Origin: Bog-532 sp963720945
GTDB taxonomy: Bacteria > Actinomycetota > Actinomycetes > Streptosporangiales > Streptosporangiaceae
Direction of reading: 5' to 3'
Length of the DNA stretch: 64,000 bases
Assembly (NCBI GenBank): GCA_963720945.1
Contig: CAVRHH010000031.1
Coordinates: forward strand, 1-64,000
How positions within the stretch are numbered: the stretch's first letter is position 1; every line of letters starts with the position of its first letter. Below the pieces are notes generated by a model. It made no database searches. It was not told the DNA's origin and was given only the letters and a program-made list of their open reading frames with translations. Positions 7,421 to 16,519 of the stretch are shown in pieces. A program made the translations under genes and the position numbers.

Positions 7421-9220
7421 ATGGAGCCTCTAACCAGGGACGATCCCGCCGAGATCGGTGGTTACCGGCTACGTGCCCGGCTCGGGGCCGGGGGCATGGG
7501 ACGGGTGTACCTGGCGTCCACGCCAGGGGGGCGGCGCGTCGCGCTGAAGGTCGTGCGCCCGGAACTCGGCGACGACGCGGATTTCCGGGCCCGTTTCCGC
7601 CAGGAGATCGAGGCCGCCCAGCGGGTCCGCGGCCTGTACACCGCCGAGTTGCTCAACGCCGATCCGGCGGCCACCCCGCCGTGGCTGGTGACCGCGTACG
7701 TGCCGGGCCCCTCGCTGCAGCAGGCCGTCGCCGATCACGGCCCGATGCCGCAGGAGACGGTGATCCTGCTTATGGCCGGGGTCGCCGAGGCGCTGCAGGC
7801 CATCCATTCCGCCGGTGTCGTGCACCGCGACCTCAAGCCGTCCAACGTGCTGCTCGCCCCGGACGGCCCGCGCGTCATCGACTTCGGCATCGCCCGGGCG
7901 GCCGAGGCCACCAACCTGACCCAGAGCGGCCTGGCCGTGGGCTCCCCGCAGTTCATGGCGCCGGAACAGATCCGCGGCCTGGCCATCACGCCCGCGATCG
8001 ACGTGTTCGCGCTGGGGGCGGTGGCGGCCTTCGCGCTGCTGGGCCTGCCGCCCTTCGGGGAGGGCCAGGTCGCCGCGCTGATGTACCGGGTGCTGAACGA
8101 GCCGCCCCGGCTGACCGGCTGTTCCGGCCCGCTGCGCACGCTGATCGAGCGCTGCCTGGCCAAGGAGCCGGCCGACCGCCCCACGCCCGCCGCGATCATC
8201 GAGTCCTGCCGGTCCCTGTCCTCGGGGAACCTGGGCGAGTTCACCGACTCCTGGCTGCCGCCCGCCGTGGCCGCCGCCGCGGCCCGCGCGCCCGGGACGG
8301 CGGGCGGTCCCGGCAGCCCATCTCCCCAGCCGGGTGGCCCAGTGAATGGCGCGGCGGCCCTGAACGGCGCCGCGGGCGTGAACGGCGCCGCGGGCGTGAA
8401 CGGCGCCGCGGGCGCCGCGAACCGCGCGACGCAGGCGCCCGGATCGCCGCCCCGCGGTTCGGCCCGGCCGCCCTTCCCGGGTACGGGAAATGCCGCCCCC
8501 GGCCGGTCCGCGCCGCCGGTGATGACCCCGCCAGCTGACGTCACTGCGGGCCGCCCACGTCACGCCGGCGCCACCGGCCCCGGTGGGCCCTATCCGCCCG
8601 CGGGACCCTCCTGGCGCCCGCCGGTGCCGTCCTCGCTGACCACCGCGGCGAAGCTGATGAACATCGGCGCCGGTGTCTGCGCGCTCGGTGCCATCGTGGG
8701 CCTGGGCACCGTGCACGAACTGAAGACGATCATCGCGCAGCAGCACCCCGCCGCCCCTCAGGGCGCGGTCGGCGCCGCGATCGCCATCCTGCTGGTGCAC
8801 GGGCTGATCGGCACCACCCTGTGGCTGTGGCTGGCCCGGGAGACCAGGCGCGGCCTGCGGCGGGCCCAGGCCTGGGCCACGGTCATCTTCGTCATCGCCA
8901 CCGTGACCGGCATCGGCATCGACGCCAACGCGCCGTCCACCCCCCTGACCCAGGCGTTCAGCGGCATCGACTGGATCATCGGCCTGTGCGCGGTCGTGCT
9001 GCTCTGGAACCGGGCCTCACGCATCTACTACCGCGCCCTCACCCCGCCGGCCGTCCCGCAGCCCTTCTCCCCGTCGCCCAGCCTGCGACCCCGGCAGATG
9101 CCGCCGTCTGGCGCAGGCAGCACGCGCCGCGACTGGCAGGCCCGCCCCCCGGGAAACCGCCCGGGCCAGCCCAGCGGGTCCCGCCCGTCCCAGCCGGACC
9201 GCCCCGGCCAGCGCCGCTAG
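7421..9220 (+). CDS. Serine/threonine protein kinase with four-helix membrane C-terminus
   Basis: 599 residues. Kinase domain ~12-270: glycine loop LGAGGMGRVYLA, catalytic Lys43 in VALKVV, HRDLKP (135-140, catalytic Asp137), DFG 154-156, and GSPQFMAPEQ. This is a Hanks-type kinase with all key residues, so it should be active. A long Pro/Ala/Gly linker (~275-400) includes a VNGAAG repeat. Four hydrophobic segments follow (around GAGVCALGAIVGLG, AAIAILLVHGLIG, ATVIFVIATVTG, IIGLCAVVLLW), and then a basic disordered tail. Unlike PknB there are no PASTA domains, so the sensor is probably within the membrane or cytoplasmic. Confidence 0.93.
   Translation: MEPLTRDDPAEIGGYRLRARLGAGGMGRVYLASTPGGRRVALKVVRPELGDDADFRARFRQEIEAAQRVRGLYTAELLNADPAATPPWLVTAYVPGPSLQQAVADHGPMPQETVILLMAGVAEALQAIHSAGVVHRDLKPSNVLLAPDGPRVIDFGIARAAEATNLTQSGLAVGSPQFMAPEQIRGLAITPAIDVFALGAVAAFALLGLPPFGEGQVAALMYRVLNEPPRLTGCSGPLRTLIERCLAKEPADRPTPAAIIESCRSLSSGNLGEFTDSWLPPAVAAAAARAPGTAGGPGSPSPQPGGPVNGAAALNGAAGVNGAAGVNGAAGAANRATQAPGSPPRGSARPPFPGTGNAAPGRSAPPVMTPPADVTAGRPRHAGATGPGGPYPPAGPSWRPPVPSSLTTAAKLMNIGAGVCALGAIVGLGTVHELKTIIAQQHPAAPQGAVGAAIAILLVHGLIGTTLWLWLARETRRGLRRAQAWATVIFVIATVTGIGIDANAPSTPLTQAFSGIDWIIGLCAVVLLWNRASRIYYRALTPPAVPQPFSPSPSLRPRQMPPSGAGSTRRDWQARPPGNRPGQPSGSRPSQPDRPGQRR
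8360..8413 (+). repeat. Three 18-bp in-frame repeats in the kinase linker
   Basis: CTGAACGGCGCCGCGGGC followed by two copies of GTGAACGGCGCCGCGGGC, encoding (L/V)NGAAG. Because the unit is a multiple of three, copy changes would alter linker length without breaking the frame. Confidence 0.85.
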
Positions 9221-9317
9221 CGAGACCGCTGACGTTCGGCTGAATCTCAGGGACTCTGTGCCCGGACAGCGGGGCCGAACAGCCGCCCGGGGCTGCTAAG
9301 CTCATGCCCAACCGCAA

Positions 9318-9390
9318 GGGGCTATGGCGCAGTTGGTAGCGCGCCTCCATGGCATGGAGGAGGTCTGGGGTTCGAATCCCCATAGCTCCA
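9318..9390 (+). tRNA. tRNA-Ala (anticodon GGC)
   Basis: 73-nt cloverleaf. Acceptor GGGGCTA/TAGCTCC (one G-U), D-arm with GCGCAGTTGGTAGCGC, anticodon stem CCTCC/GGAGG with loop ATGGCAT, so anticodon GGC. T-arm CTGGGGTTCGAATCCCCAT. Discriminator A, no encoded CCA. An integrase remnant begins 48 bp downstream, so the 3' half of this tRNA is the likely attachment site of the decayed element. Confidence 0.97.
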
Positions 9391-9437
9391 CTGGCTTTCC
9401 GGACCTCAGCTTTGTAATCAAGTGCCTAACCAAGTGC

Positions 9438-10958
9438 CTACGGCGTAGCGGCCATGTCCGCTGCGCCGTTTTTGTGTTCTGTGTCGTCGCCGAAAACGGT
9501 GTCCATCACGTTCGCTCCGCCCCGGATGGCGGGGACGATCACGTGCCGGTACACGGTCTCGGTGACGTGGGTGGACTTGTGGCCCACGGTGTCGCTGATC
9601 TCCTGGATTGGCACGCCGTTGCTGCTCATGATCGACACGGCGGTGTGCCGTCCCTCGTGGGCGTGCCAGTGACCGATACCGGCCCGCCGCGTCATCTTGC
9701 CGAACCGCCAGTTCAGTTCGTCCTTGCTGTACATGTGCCCGTCCTCGTGGCAGAACACCAGGTTGTCATCGTGCCAGGCGGAGCCTGCGGCGAGCCGTTC
9801 GGCGGCCTGGCGCTTCCGGTGCGCCACGAGCGCGGTCACGGCGCGCCGCGGCAGGACGAGCGAGCGCTTGGAATTCGGTGTCTTGACGTCCCCGGTCCGG
9901 CTCGCCGACCGCCACACGTGGATGACTCCCTTATCGAGATCCACGTGATCCCACGAGAGCTTGCGCAGCTCGCCGGGACGAAGGCCTAGCGTGATCGCCA
10001 GCACGAACAGTGCTTGGAGTCGGCGCCCCTCGCTGAGGCGATCGTCCGTGCCGAGTTCCGCGCAGCAAGTACGGCAGGTGACCACACTCAGATCGGTGCC
10101 GATCTCGGTGATGGGAACCTGTTCACGCGGCCGCGTCCCACAAGCCACCTCACCCGCCTCCGTGGCCGCGTGGGCCGCCGCGTACCGGCTACGGCTCACC
10201 TTCACCGCCTTGACGTACCCGATTGGCTGGCCGGTCGCGGCCTTGAGCGCCTTGCCCGCCTGTTCCTCGCTCATGGCCCGCGACGGGCGGCCCGGTCGGC
10301 CTTGTGGCAGGTCGACGAGCTCAACGACGTTCCGGCCGATGAAATCGTATTTTTGGGCGCGCCGGATCGACCTGGTGAGCGTGCTCTTGATCTTCACGAG
10401 CCAGGGACAGCGCGGCCCACAAATGACCTCGGGGTCGTCGTCCGCGTGGCCGTGCTCGTCCTCGTCGTCCAGCGGCGAGCGGGGCGGGTCGCCGGCCCCA
10501 GCATCCGGTGCGATGGGCGCTTCGGTGGGATTCCGCTCTTCGATCGCTCGCTGCGACACCTCATCGAGCGGCGGCCGGAGACTGGCATGAAGGCTGGCTG
10601 TACTGGCCACAACCTCGTCCGTGACCAGGTAGGCGCGGGCACGCCGGGGCGTGTCGTGCTCGGCGGCCGATACGAGGAACTTGCCCGGCGCGTCGAGCGT
10701 GTGCGCGTGCCAGCCGGCGGCCAGCATGCCCTGTCCGAGGATGAGGTCGACGTCTTTGCGTTCCCGGACCCGGAAGCAGATCCGGACGTCCATCTGGGAG
10801 CGCACCGCGCCGTGTCCCATGGCCTTCTGCGTCGGCCGCTGGGTGGCCGCGATCAGATTGACGGCCACGGCGCGCCCGCGCCGGGCAATCGAGTCAGCGT
10901 GCCGGACCGCTCCCGGAGCGTCGTCCACGAGTTCGGCGTACTCATCGACGAGGATCAC
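9438..10958 (-). pseudogene. FtsK/TraSA C-terminal part fused in frame to tyrosine integrase catalytic domain
   Basis: 506 codons from GTG 10958. Residues 1-~150 are the second half of an FtsK/SpoIIIE conjugal translocase: Walker B MILVDEYAEL, IAATQRPTQKAMGHGAV, and GKFLVSAAEHDTPRRARAYL. From ~188 the protein is a tyrosine recombinase, lacking its N-terminal arm-binding region: part of the core-binding domain (IKSTLTRSIRRAQ), then catalytic Arg327, His434-Arg437, His460 and Tyr470. An insert at ~255-305 carries cysteines C273, C295, C298, C299. The fusion is best explained by a deletion between traSA and int; neither activity is likely to be normal. Confidence 0.8.
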
Positions 10959-12105
10959 GAGCGGGCATGTTCGGCGCCGGCTCGCAGACGCGCTGCCCCT
11001 GCTCGGCGAGGCTCGCGGCTCGTGCTTCGAGAACCGCGACCGCGTCGGCCAGCAGCGTATCGGCCTCGCCGGGGGTGGTCGCCAGCCGGTCGAGGCAGGA
11101 GATCCACGGGCCGAGTTCCATGCCCTTCTTGAGGTCGATGCCCCACAGGACCACGTCGCGGCAGGCGGACAGGTTGCCGATCAGCACGTTGAGGCCACTG
11201 CTCTTGCCGGCGCCGGTCGCCCCGCCGAACAGGACGTGACGGCGAAGGAACGAGACGCGGCACGGGACCGCGTCCTCGAACGGGCCCAGCTCGATGGCCT
11301 CGGTGATAGAGGTGACGGACGGGCCGGGCCACGGGATCGCGTCGGCGTGCGGGTCGGCGTCGAGCACGCGCAGCTCGCACCGGTTGGCGTAGTTGTCGGG
11401 CGTCGGATAGACGCGGACGGCGCCCCGGAAGGTGCCGAGACCGGATTCGATGGCGGGTACTTTCGTGATCACGTCGTGGATGGTCTGGCCCCGGGCCAGC
11501 CGGAACCGGGCCCGCCAGCCCCACAGGTCCACCATCGCCGACATGACCTGCGATCCGGCCAGCCCGACGGCCCGTGCGATTTCCGGCCAGGATTCAAGGG
11601 TTCGTTCAAGACGGACCTTGGTGCGGCGCCGGCGGCTGGCCCACCAGGGAACGGCGCAGAGCAGGGCCACGATGACACCAAGGGCGGGCATGGGTGGCGT
11701 GGCCGGGCCGAGGGCAGTCGCAGCCGTGAGCCATCCGCCGGCCGCTGCAGAGACGGCTGCGGCGTAAGCGCGCTCCGCGGTCCTGCCGAGGATGGGCCAC
11801 TCCTTGCGCAGCCGCCGCGGCGCTGGCAGGGCCAGAACAGCCACATCGGCGAGCGTGACGGCCATCAACCACGGCCACCATCCCGGGTGGGAACGGTGCA
11901 GCGTCGCCGCTGCGACCACGATGCCCACGGCGGTCACAATGGGGGCGAGTTCGGAGCGGTATCGCCACAGGGCGCGGGCGACGATCGCGCCGGCCGTTTC
12001 GGGTAGTGGCTGGTCCGGGCTGAGGAACATCGTCGGCTGGAAGCCGTCGCGGCGGAGCTGCCGGGCGCGATGGCGGAGCTGGCGTCGTGATGACCGGTTC
12101 GTCAT
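10942..12105 (-). pseudogene. FtsK/SpoIIIE-type conjugal DNA translocase (TraSA-like), 5' part
   Basis: 387 codons. N-terminal basic segment, then two hydrophobic stretches (ELAPIVTAVGIVVAAAT, LMAVTLADVAVLAL) and a third around LGVIVALLCAVPWW. The ATPase domain follows with Walker A GGATGAGKSSGLN and IDLKKGMELGPW. The frame is lost near 10960: about two bases are missing between PNMPA and VILVDEYAEL, so Walker B lies in the next ORF. In AICEs this hexameric pump moves double-stranded DNA during mating. Here the ATPase is split, so it is presumably dead unless the shift is a sequence error. Confidence 0.82.
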
Positions 12106-12412
12106 GGACGGTCTCGGTGCTGGGGCGGAAGCTGGCCCTGAGCTTCGAGTTCGTCCGCAGGTAGTAGAGCGCGTCGTCCTCGCCGTCCGCCTGGGCGCCG
12201 AGGGTGGCCCGGGCCGCGGCGATCAAGTTGTAAGAGTCGGCCAGGGTGTGGGCCAGACGGGCGCGGAGCCGGCCGACCTCCGCGCACAGCAACGGAATCG
12301 TGTCGAGCGCCCTGGCCAGCGTGCTCATGGCCGAGACGGCGTGGTCGTGCCGGCTGGCCACCTCCTGAAGATCAGCGTCCGTGTGGTTCCTGGGTTCGGT
12401 CGTGATGATCAC
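11606..12412 (-). CDS. Small AICE protein of unknown function, 3' end read-through
   Basis: 268 codons from ATG 12412 (MIITTEPRNHTDADLQ). Only the first ~100 residues look like protein: amphipathic helices such as VSAMSTLARALDTIPLLCAEVGRLRARLAHTLADS (two helices), then DDALYYLRTNSKLRASF. After ~12105 the frame is the out-of-frame shadow of TraSA and is Arg/Pro/Gly-rich. The genuine gene probably ended near the TraSA start. It resembles the small helical proteins often found just upstream of AICE tra genes. Confidence 0.35.
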   Translation of the reverse strand: MIITTEPRNHTDADLQEVASRHDHAVSAMSTLARALDTIPLLCAEVGRLRARLAHTLADSYNLIAAARATLGAQADGEDDALYYLRTNSKLRASFRPSTETVHDEPVITTPAPPSRPAAPPRRLPADDVPQPGPATTRNGRRDRRPRPVAIPLRTRPHCDRRGHRGRSGDAAPFPPGMVAVVDGRHARRCGCSGPASAAAAAQGVAHPRQDRGARLRRSRLCSGRRMAHGCDCPRPGHATHARPWCHRGPALRRSLVGQPPAPHQGPS

Positions 12413-12430
12413 CTCCTCCGGTCGTCGTGG

Positions 12431-12617
12431 TCAGCCCTGGCCCGACAGGGCGCGGATGATCGCGGTCACGGTGGTGCGGATCCCGGGCGCGAAGCTGGTG
12501 GTGGCCAGGTAGAAGCCGAACAGCACACAGATCACCCCGTGCCAGGCCTTGAGTCACCCCGTGCCAGGCCTTGAGCCCGGCGTACCGGTGCAAGAGCCAC
12601 ACCACAACGCCGAGCAC
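12431..12617 (-). pseudogene. Small one-TM AICE protein disrupted by a 22-bp duplication
   Basis: The frame LGVVVWLLHRYAGLKAWHGV enters a 22-bp tandem duplication (12532-12575) that shifts it. Removing one copy restores a continuous small membrane protein ending GFYLATTSFAPGIRTTVTA then IIRALSGQG and a stop at 12431. It resembles the small Spd-like membrane proteins of AICEs and Streptomyces plasmids, which help intramycelial spread (family knowledge); the specific role is inferred. Confidence 0.65.
12532..12575 (-). repeat. Exact 22-bp tandem duplication
   Basis: The 22-bp unit beginning TCACCCCGTGCCAGGCC occurs at 12532-12553 and again at 12554-12575 with no difference. 22 is not a multiple of 3, so it frameshifts the small membrane gene. 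Confidence 0.92.
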
Positions 12618-12987
12618 CAGGACGAACCACGCGGAGCAGATGGTTGACGTACGGCTCGCGCTGACGGCGATCGGAGGCGTGCAGCCGGGCCGCGAGCCGC
12701 AGTGCCCGTTTCACTTGCCGCTGGGCGGCCGGATCGGCGAGCTGGGCTGTCTCCAGTGCGAACCGCTCCCGTAGCCCCTGCTCGCCATACATGGCGGTGA
12801 TGGCGTGCAGGGGCATGACCGACAGCAGCTGCCATTCGCTGGCCAGGCTGGGGGCTGTGCTGGCCCGGGTCGTCCAGGTGGCGAGGTGGCCGCAGTCGCG
12901 GCACTCCCAGCCCATCTGGATTTCGCTGGAGCCGACGCGCATCTCGTACTCGGTGATGTTCCACGACCCGCCGGTGAAGCTGCGCAC
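12532..12987 (-). pseudogene. AICE protein fragment with HD-type motif start
   Basis: 151 codons. The first ~125 residues look coding: a CxxC (GWECRDCGHLATW), helical EWQLLSVMPLHAITAMYGE, then RLAARLHASDRRQREPYVNH, which resembles the first helix of RelA/SpoT-like HD domains in AICE-borne proteins. The rest of the HD domain is missing; the frame runs into the small membrane gene. I take it as the broken end of a longer gene. Confidence 0.4.
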
Positions 12988-13150
12988 GCCTGGAATCGAG
13001 GATGCACTCTCCCTGGTGACGGACGCCCGCGGCCGGATGCGGTATCGACTGCCCGACGGCGAATATCAGCTGTCGCTTCTCGGTGGCCCGTGCGTGCGGT
13101 TCGTCGTGCGTGATCGCTGCTGGACCACGGTCCGCCTTCAGCCGGCGTAG
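12968..13150 (+). pseudogene. Short 3' gene remnant, beta-rich
   Basis: Plus-strand frame ending at 13150 with DARGRMRYRLPDGEYQL and VRFVVRDRCWTTVRLQPA, a beta-strand pattern like the last part of a carboxypeptidase-regulatory-like or small enzyme domain. No start or preceding domain is present. It may mark host DNA just outside the AICE end. The rest of 13151-13404 shows no gene. Confidence 0.25.
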
Positions 13151-13404
13151 CCGGAGTGACGCCCGGGAGCGCATTCCGCGCCGACTCCGGCGCCCATCGG
13201 TCGGCGCTTCCCGCTGGCGTGCGGAAGCCGATCCGCTTGCCCAGCGCGCTGACGTATAGCGTGGTCGGCGTGGCTCTTAGACGTCATCCTTGATCGGGTA
13301 TCGCAGGTGAGTGATGCTGTCCGGTGCCGCGATGACATCGGCGCGGTCCAGCTCTTGCGGCTCGCTGCCGGGATGCTCGATGAGAGCCGCTGTAGGCTGC
13401 CGTC

Positions 13405-14238
13405 ATGAGCACGCGCGAGGATTACCCAGCCGGGGTGCCGTGCTGGGTCGACACCAGCCAGCCCGACCCCGTAGACGCCGCCCGGTTCTACTCCGGGCTC
13501 TTCGGGTGGCAGACCGAGGACGCGATGCCCCCCGACGCTGGGGCTCACTACTATATGGCCCGCATCGGCGGCCGGGACGCGGCAGCGATCTCCTCGCAGC
13601 CCCCCGGTGCACCACCGCAGGCGGTGTGGAACACCTACATCCGCGTCGAGTCCGCCGACGACGCTGCGGCGCGGGTGCGCGAGGCGGGCGGGCGGGTGCT
13701 CTCCGAGCCGTTCGACGTGTTTGACGCGGGGCGGATGGGCGTGTTCGCCGATCCAGAGGGCGCGGTCTTTTGCGTGTGGCAGCCCGGATCGCACCGCGGC
13801 TCGGCGGCAGTTAACGAGCATGGCGCGGTGAACTTCAACAACCTGCACACCGACGATGTCGAGGCCGCGCGGGCCTTCTACGGCGCCGTGTTCAGCTGGA
13901 CGACGATCGACGCCGGCTCGCCGATGTGGGCTCTGCCGGGCTACGGCGATCATCTGGAGGAGCTCAACCCCGGCATGCGCGCGGGGATGAAGCAGATGGG
14001 CGCACCCGAGGGTTTCGAGGACGTCGTAGCGACGATCTTGCCCCGCGAGGGCGGCCCAGCGCGCTGGAGCGTGACCTTCGCCGTCGACGACGTGGACGCG
14101 ATCACTGCGCGAGCGCGCGAACTCGGAGGCTCGGTCCTCGCCGAGCCGCAGAATGCGCCATGGGTGCGATTCGCCGTCCTCGCCGATCCGGCTGGCGCGT
14201 CCTTCACCGCCAGCCAGTTCGTAGCGGAGAACCGCTAG
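13405..14238 (+). CDS. Two-domain VOC (glyoxalase/bleomycin-resistance fold) protein
   Basis: 277 residues forming two VOC modules: ~8-130 (VPCWVDTSQPDPVDAARFYSGLFGW ... GVFADPEGAVFCVWQPG, cited in pieces) and ~138-275 (FNNLHTDDVEAARAFYGAVF ... FAVLADPAGASFTASQF). This matches the tandem VOC 'hydroxylase-like' family common in actinobacteria. Metal ligands are only partly conserved, so the catalytic role is uncertain. Monocistronic. Confidence 0.9.
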   Translation: MSTREDYPAGVPCWVDTSQPDPVDAARFYSGLFGWQTEDAMPPDAGAHYYMARIGGRDAAAISSQPPGAPPQAVWNTYIRVESADDAAARVREAGGRVLSEPFDVFDAGRMGVFADPEGAVFCVWQPGSHRGSAAVNEHGAVNFNNLHTDDVEAARAFYGAVFSWTTIDAGSPMWALPGYGDHLEELNPGMRAGMKQMGAPEGFEDVVATILPREGGPARWSVTFAVDDVDAITARARELGGSVLAEPQNAPWVRFAVLADPAGASFTASQFVAENR

Positions 14239-14829
14239 ACGATCCCCGATTGAGACGCCTCCCCGGTCGCTGAACCGTCCAGGCGACGGCACGCGCGGCG
14301 AGCGCCGACTGGACCGACGCGCCCGCCACACCGGCACTCCAGCAGGCCCGCGGTCGGCTCAACATGCAGCCGCCCGGTCTGAATATTTATACATAGAATC
14401 CCGCACGGAGAGTGCGCGCTCATGCCGCGTGTCGTGCGCCAGATCCGGCATGATGTGGTCGTCTCGCGGCCGGGTGCCGCATCGACGAGCCTCTCGGGCA
14501 GCGCCCAGTGGGGGCCTCAAGTGGACCAGTCACACCGAACCGTCCTGAGGTTGGCCCAGAGACACGCCAACCTATACATCACACTGAGTGAGGGGGAAGG
14601 TCGAGGAGAACGCTCACCGAGCCGTCGATATGCGCGGTTGTCGCCTCGAATCCCACTGTGGAGTGGAGCGTCCAGATCAGGGTGATCTGCATGCTGCCGG
14701 GGGTGGCTCGGTATTGGCGGGGTGACACTTCCGGACCAGCGTAGGGCAACCTCGCCTATGCCTCTGGCGCGCTGCTTTCTGGATCTTTGTGCATGTACCC
14801 GCGCGCAGCCATGGCCGACTGCCGGGCCG
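14239..14829. other. Non-coding stretch, nothing recognised
   Basis: About 590 bp with short inconsistent frames on both strands. A short lower-GC patch (GAATATTTATACATAGAAT, 14381-14399) could hold a promoter, but no gene with it is apparent. Confidence 0.5.
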
Positions 14830-15627
14830 TCAACGTTGGCCAGCCGCACCGGGGATCAGGTCCAGCGGGCCAGTCATAAGTGAGCTGCCCCGCGTTTCCG
14901 GACAGGTAATTCGCGGCTCATCGCACGGCGATTGCCAGCCGTCACGGCAGGCAGCCCGCAAGGGTGCCACCGCCGCAGTGACCATGAGCCTGCCGTGGCG
15001 GCCCGGCAGGACGGCTCCGCTCAGCTTCGGCGGCGTGCTGGTGACCGCGGCCGGCCGGCGGAAGCTCGCCGCCCGGGCCGGCTGAGGACGGGTACCGGGA
15101 TGGCTGGCCACCCGCGCCTGGTACTGGCCGGCGCGGGGCCGCCCGCTGGAACGCCTCTCCCGCCGCCCAGCGATGAGGTACCCCACACAGATGAGCAAAA
15201 CGAGCAGATATATGAGGCTGCTCAAGAAGAACAGCGCGATCTTTGCGCGCGCGGGATCGTTCTCGGTAGGCGCCGGCCACGGTGAGAGGAACACGAAAGC
15301 CTGTACGCCTGCGTAAAGCGCGGTTGCCGCCGCCATCACCCGGCCGGGCCGCAGAACTGGCTGCCCGCTCTGGGCCCGGGCGGACCCTGGCGGCTGGGTT
15401 GCGGCCGGCCCGGCGGGAAGGTCGGCGGTGACCGCGGCCAGCTCGGCGTAGGTCCGCGACGCGAACGCCTGGCTCACCCGCAGGTCGAATTCGTCCTTGG
15501 CCAGCATGCCCTGCACGAACGCGCCCTTGAGAGTGCCGATCACCTGCTCGCGCTCAGCATGCGACACCCGCAGGCGTCCGCGGCCCGCCGCGGACGCTGC
15601 CAGCTCATCTCCTGGCCCTGTCACCAT
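14830..15627 (-). CDS. DUF1707 (SHOCT-like) membrane protein
   Basis: 265 residues from ATG 15627. N-terminal DUF1707: RVSHAEREQVIGTLKGAF, MLAKDEFDLRVSQAFASRT and YAELAAVTADLP. Two membrane segments follow (VMAAATALYAGVQAFVFL and FFLSSLIYLLVLLICVGYLI). The last ~110 residues are low-complexity and basic, and may be read-through rather than a folded domain. Function of the family is unknown; it is widespread in actinobacteria. Confidence 0.82.
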   Translation of the reverse strand: MVTGPGDELAASAAGRGRLRVSHAEREQVIGTLKGAFVQGMLAKDEFDLRVSQAFASRTYAELAAVTADLPAGPAATQPPGSARAQSGQPVLRPGRVMAAATALYAGVQAFVFLSPWPAPTENDPARAKIALFFLSSLIYLLVLLICVGYLIAGRRERRSSGRPRAGQYQARVASHPGTRPQPARAASFRRPAAVTSTPPKLSGAVLPGRHGRLMVTAAVAPLRAACRDGWQSPCDEPRITCPETRGSSLMTGPLDLIPGAAGQR

Positions 15628-16519
15628 CGCCGCCCCCCGCCACCACAATCCAGGAGAAGCCTAGCGCGGTGCCCATCCTGGCGTCATCCCCGCAGGTGCC
15701 GTGATCGGGAGAGCAGGCCGATGTCACAGCGGGCGAAGCCATCACGGCACGCCGCAGGAAGCCTCGCGCACCGTGCCGGCCGGACAACAGCGGGGAAGGC
15801 GACACGGACCGGCTGCGGGCAGCCAGGCGCGTAAGCGTCCGTGATCTCACGCCCGCGCGGGCAGTATTCTCATCCACCGCCTGATCCGGCAGCGGAGCCA
15901 CGCCTGAGGTCTTCTGAAAGCCCTTCTGAGAAGCAAGCGGTCTTGCAGGCCACTTCCGTGGTCCCCGGGCTGCTCTTCTTCGTCTTTGGACGTGGCGGGA
16001 TTACGTGAAGTGTGTTATCGCGCCAAAGGCAGCTGCGTTTCCAGGTCGGCTGAGTGCCGGATTGCACGCACTGTCGTCGGCGAAACGTCTTACGGGCGGG
16101 TGATCTCATGCCAGCGTGTCCTTACTCCGGTGACCGGAGCGGGCCCGCCGCAGGCCGCTGAGACCGCCGGCGCACAGGTCCTCCCGGTTGGAGCCGGCGC
16201 CGGCGAGATCCCGGTCGCCATGTGATGGGCCTGCCCGTACATGCCGTCACGTACGGTAATTAACCGAGGGGCGGCTATCTGGTAGTTTCAGCGTGTAACG
16301 CCGAATACTTGCTCGTGCCTCCGTGCGTCCAACGCGCGGGTTCCAGCGCCCAGAACTGCCAGTTACTGAAAGCCAACGCGAGCTTTCGGAAGCGGCCTTG
16401 CGACAGCAGTATGTTCCACAGCGCACCGTTACACCATGGAGGAGTAAAACCAGCAGATGGCAGCGTGTCCTTGGCCTGCGACCTAGATTGAACTTGTCCA
16501 GACATATTATGATAAAAAA
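15628..16519. other. Long upstream region of the first TPR-CHAT gene
   Basis: About 890 bp without a credible gene. The final 40 bp are unusually AT-rich for this DNA (CATATTATGATAAAAAAATG, ending at the CHAT start codon), so transcription probably starts nearby. A short ATG frame at 16456, with GGAGGAG upstream, encodes only 8 residues. Confidence 0.4.

Larger units (their letters stand above)
9391..12987. mobile_element. Remnant of an actinomycete integrative and conjugative element (AICE)
   Basis: Beside tRNA-Ala(GGC), all on the minus strand: tyrosine integrase catalytic end, FtsK/TraSA translocase, and small upstream genes including a one-TM protein. This is the AICE tra-int order with the replication, excisionase and integrase N-terminus deleted. 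Frameshifts and a 22-bp duplication show further decay. The far boundary is uncertain; no second copy of the tRNA 3' end was seen before 16 kb, so the right attachment site appears lost. Confidence 0.7.

Noticed and set aside
14640..14665. Possible AICE right attachment site (TCGAATCCC like the tRNA-Ala T-loop)
   Set aside because: Only about 9 bases match and the flanks differ; a true att copy should share 20 or more bases with the tRNA 3' end.
16480..16519. Sigma-70-type promoter TTGAAC...TATTAT upstream of the CHAT gene
   Set aside because: The spacing between the two hexamers is only 11 bp, too short for a functional pair; only general AT-richness is noted.
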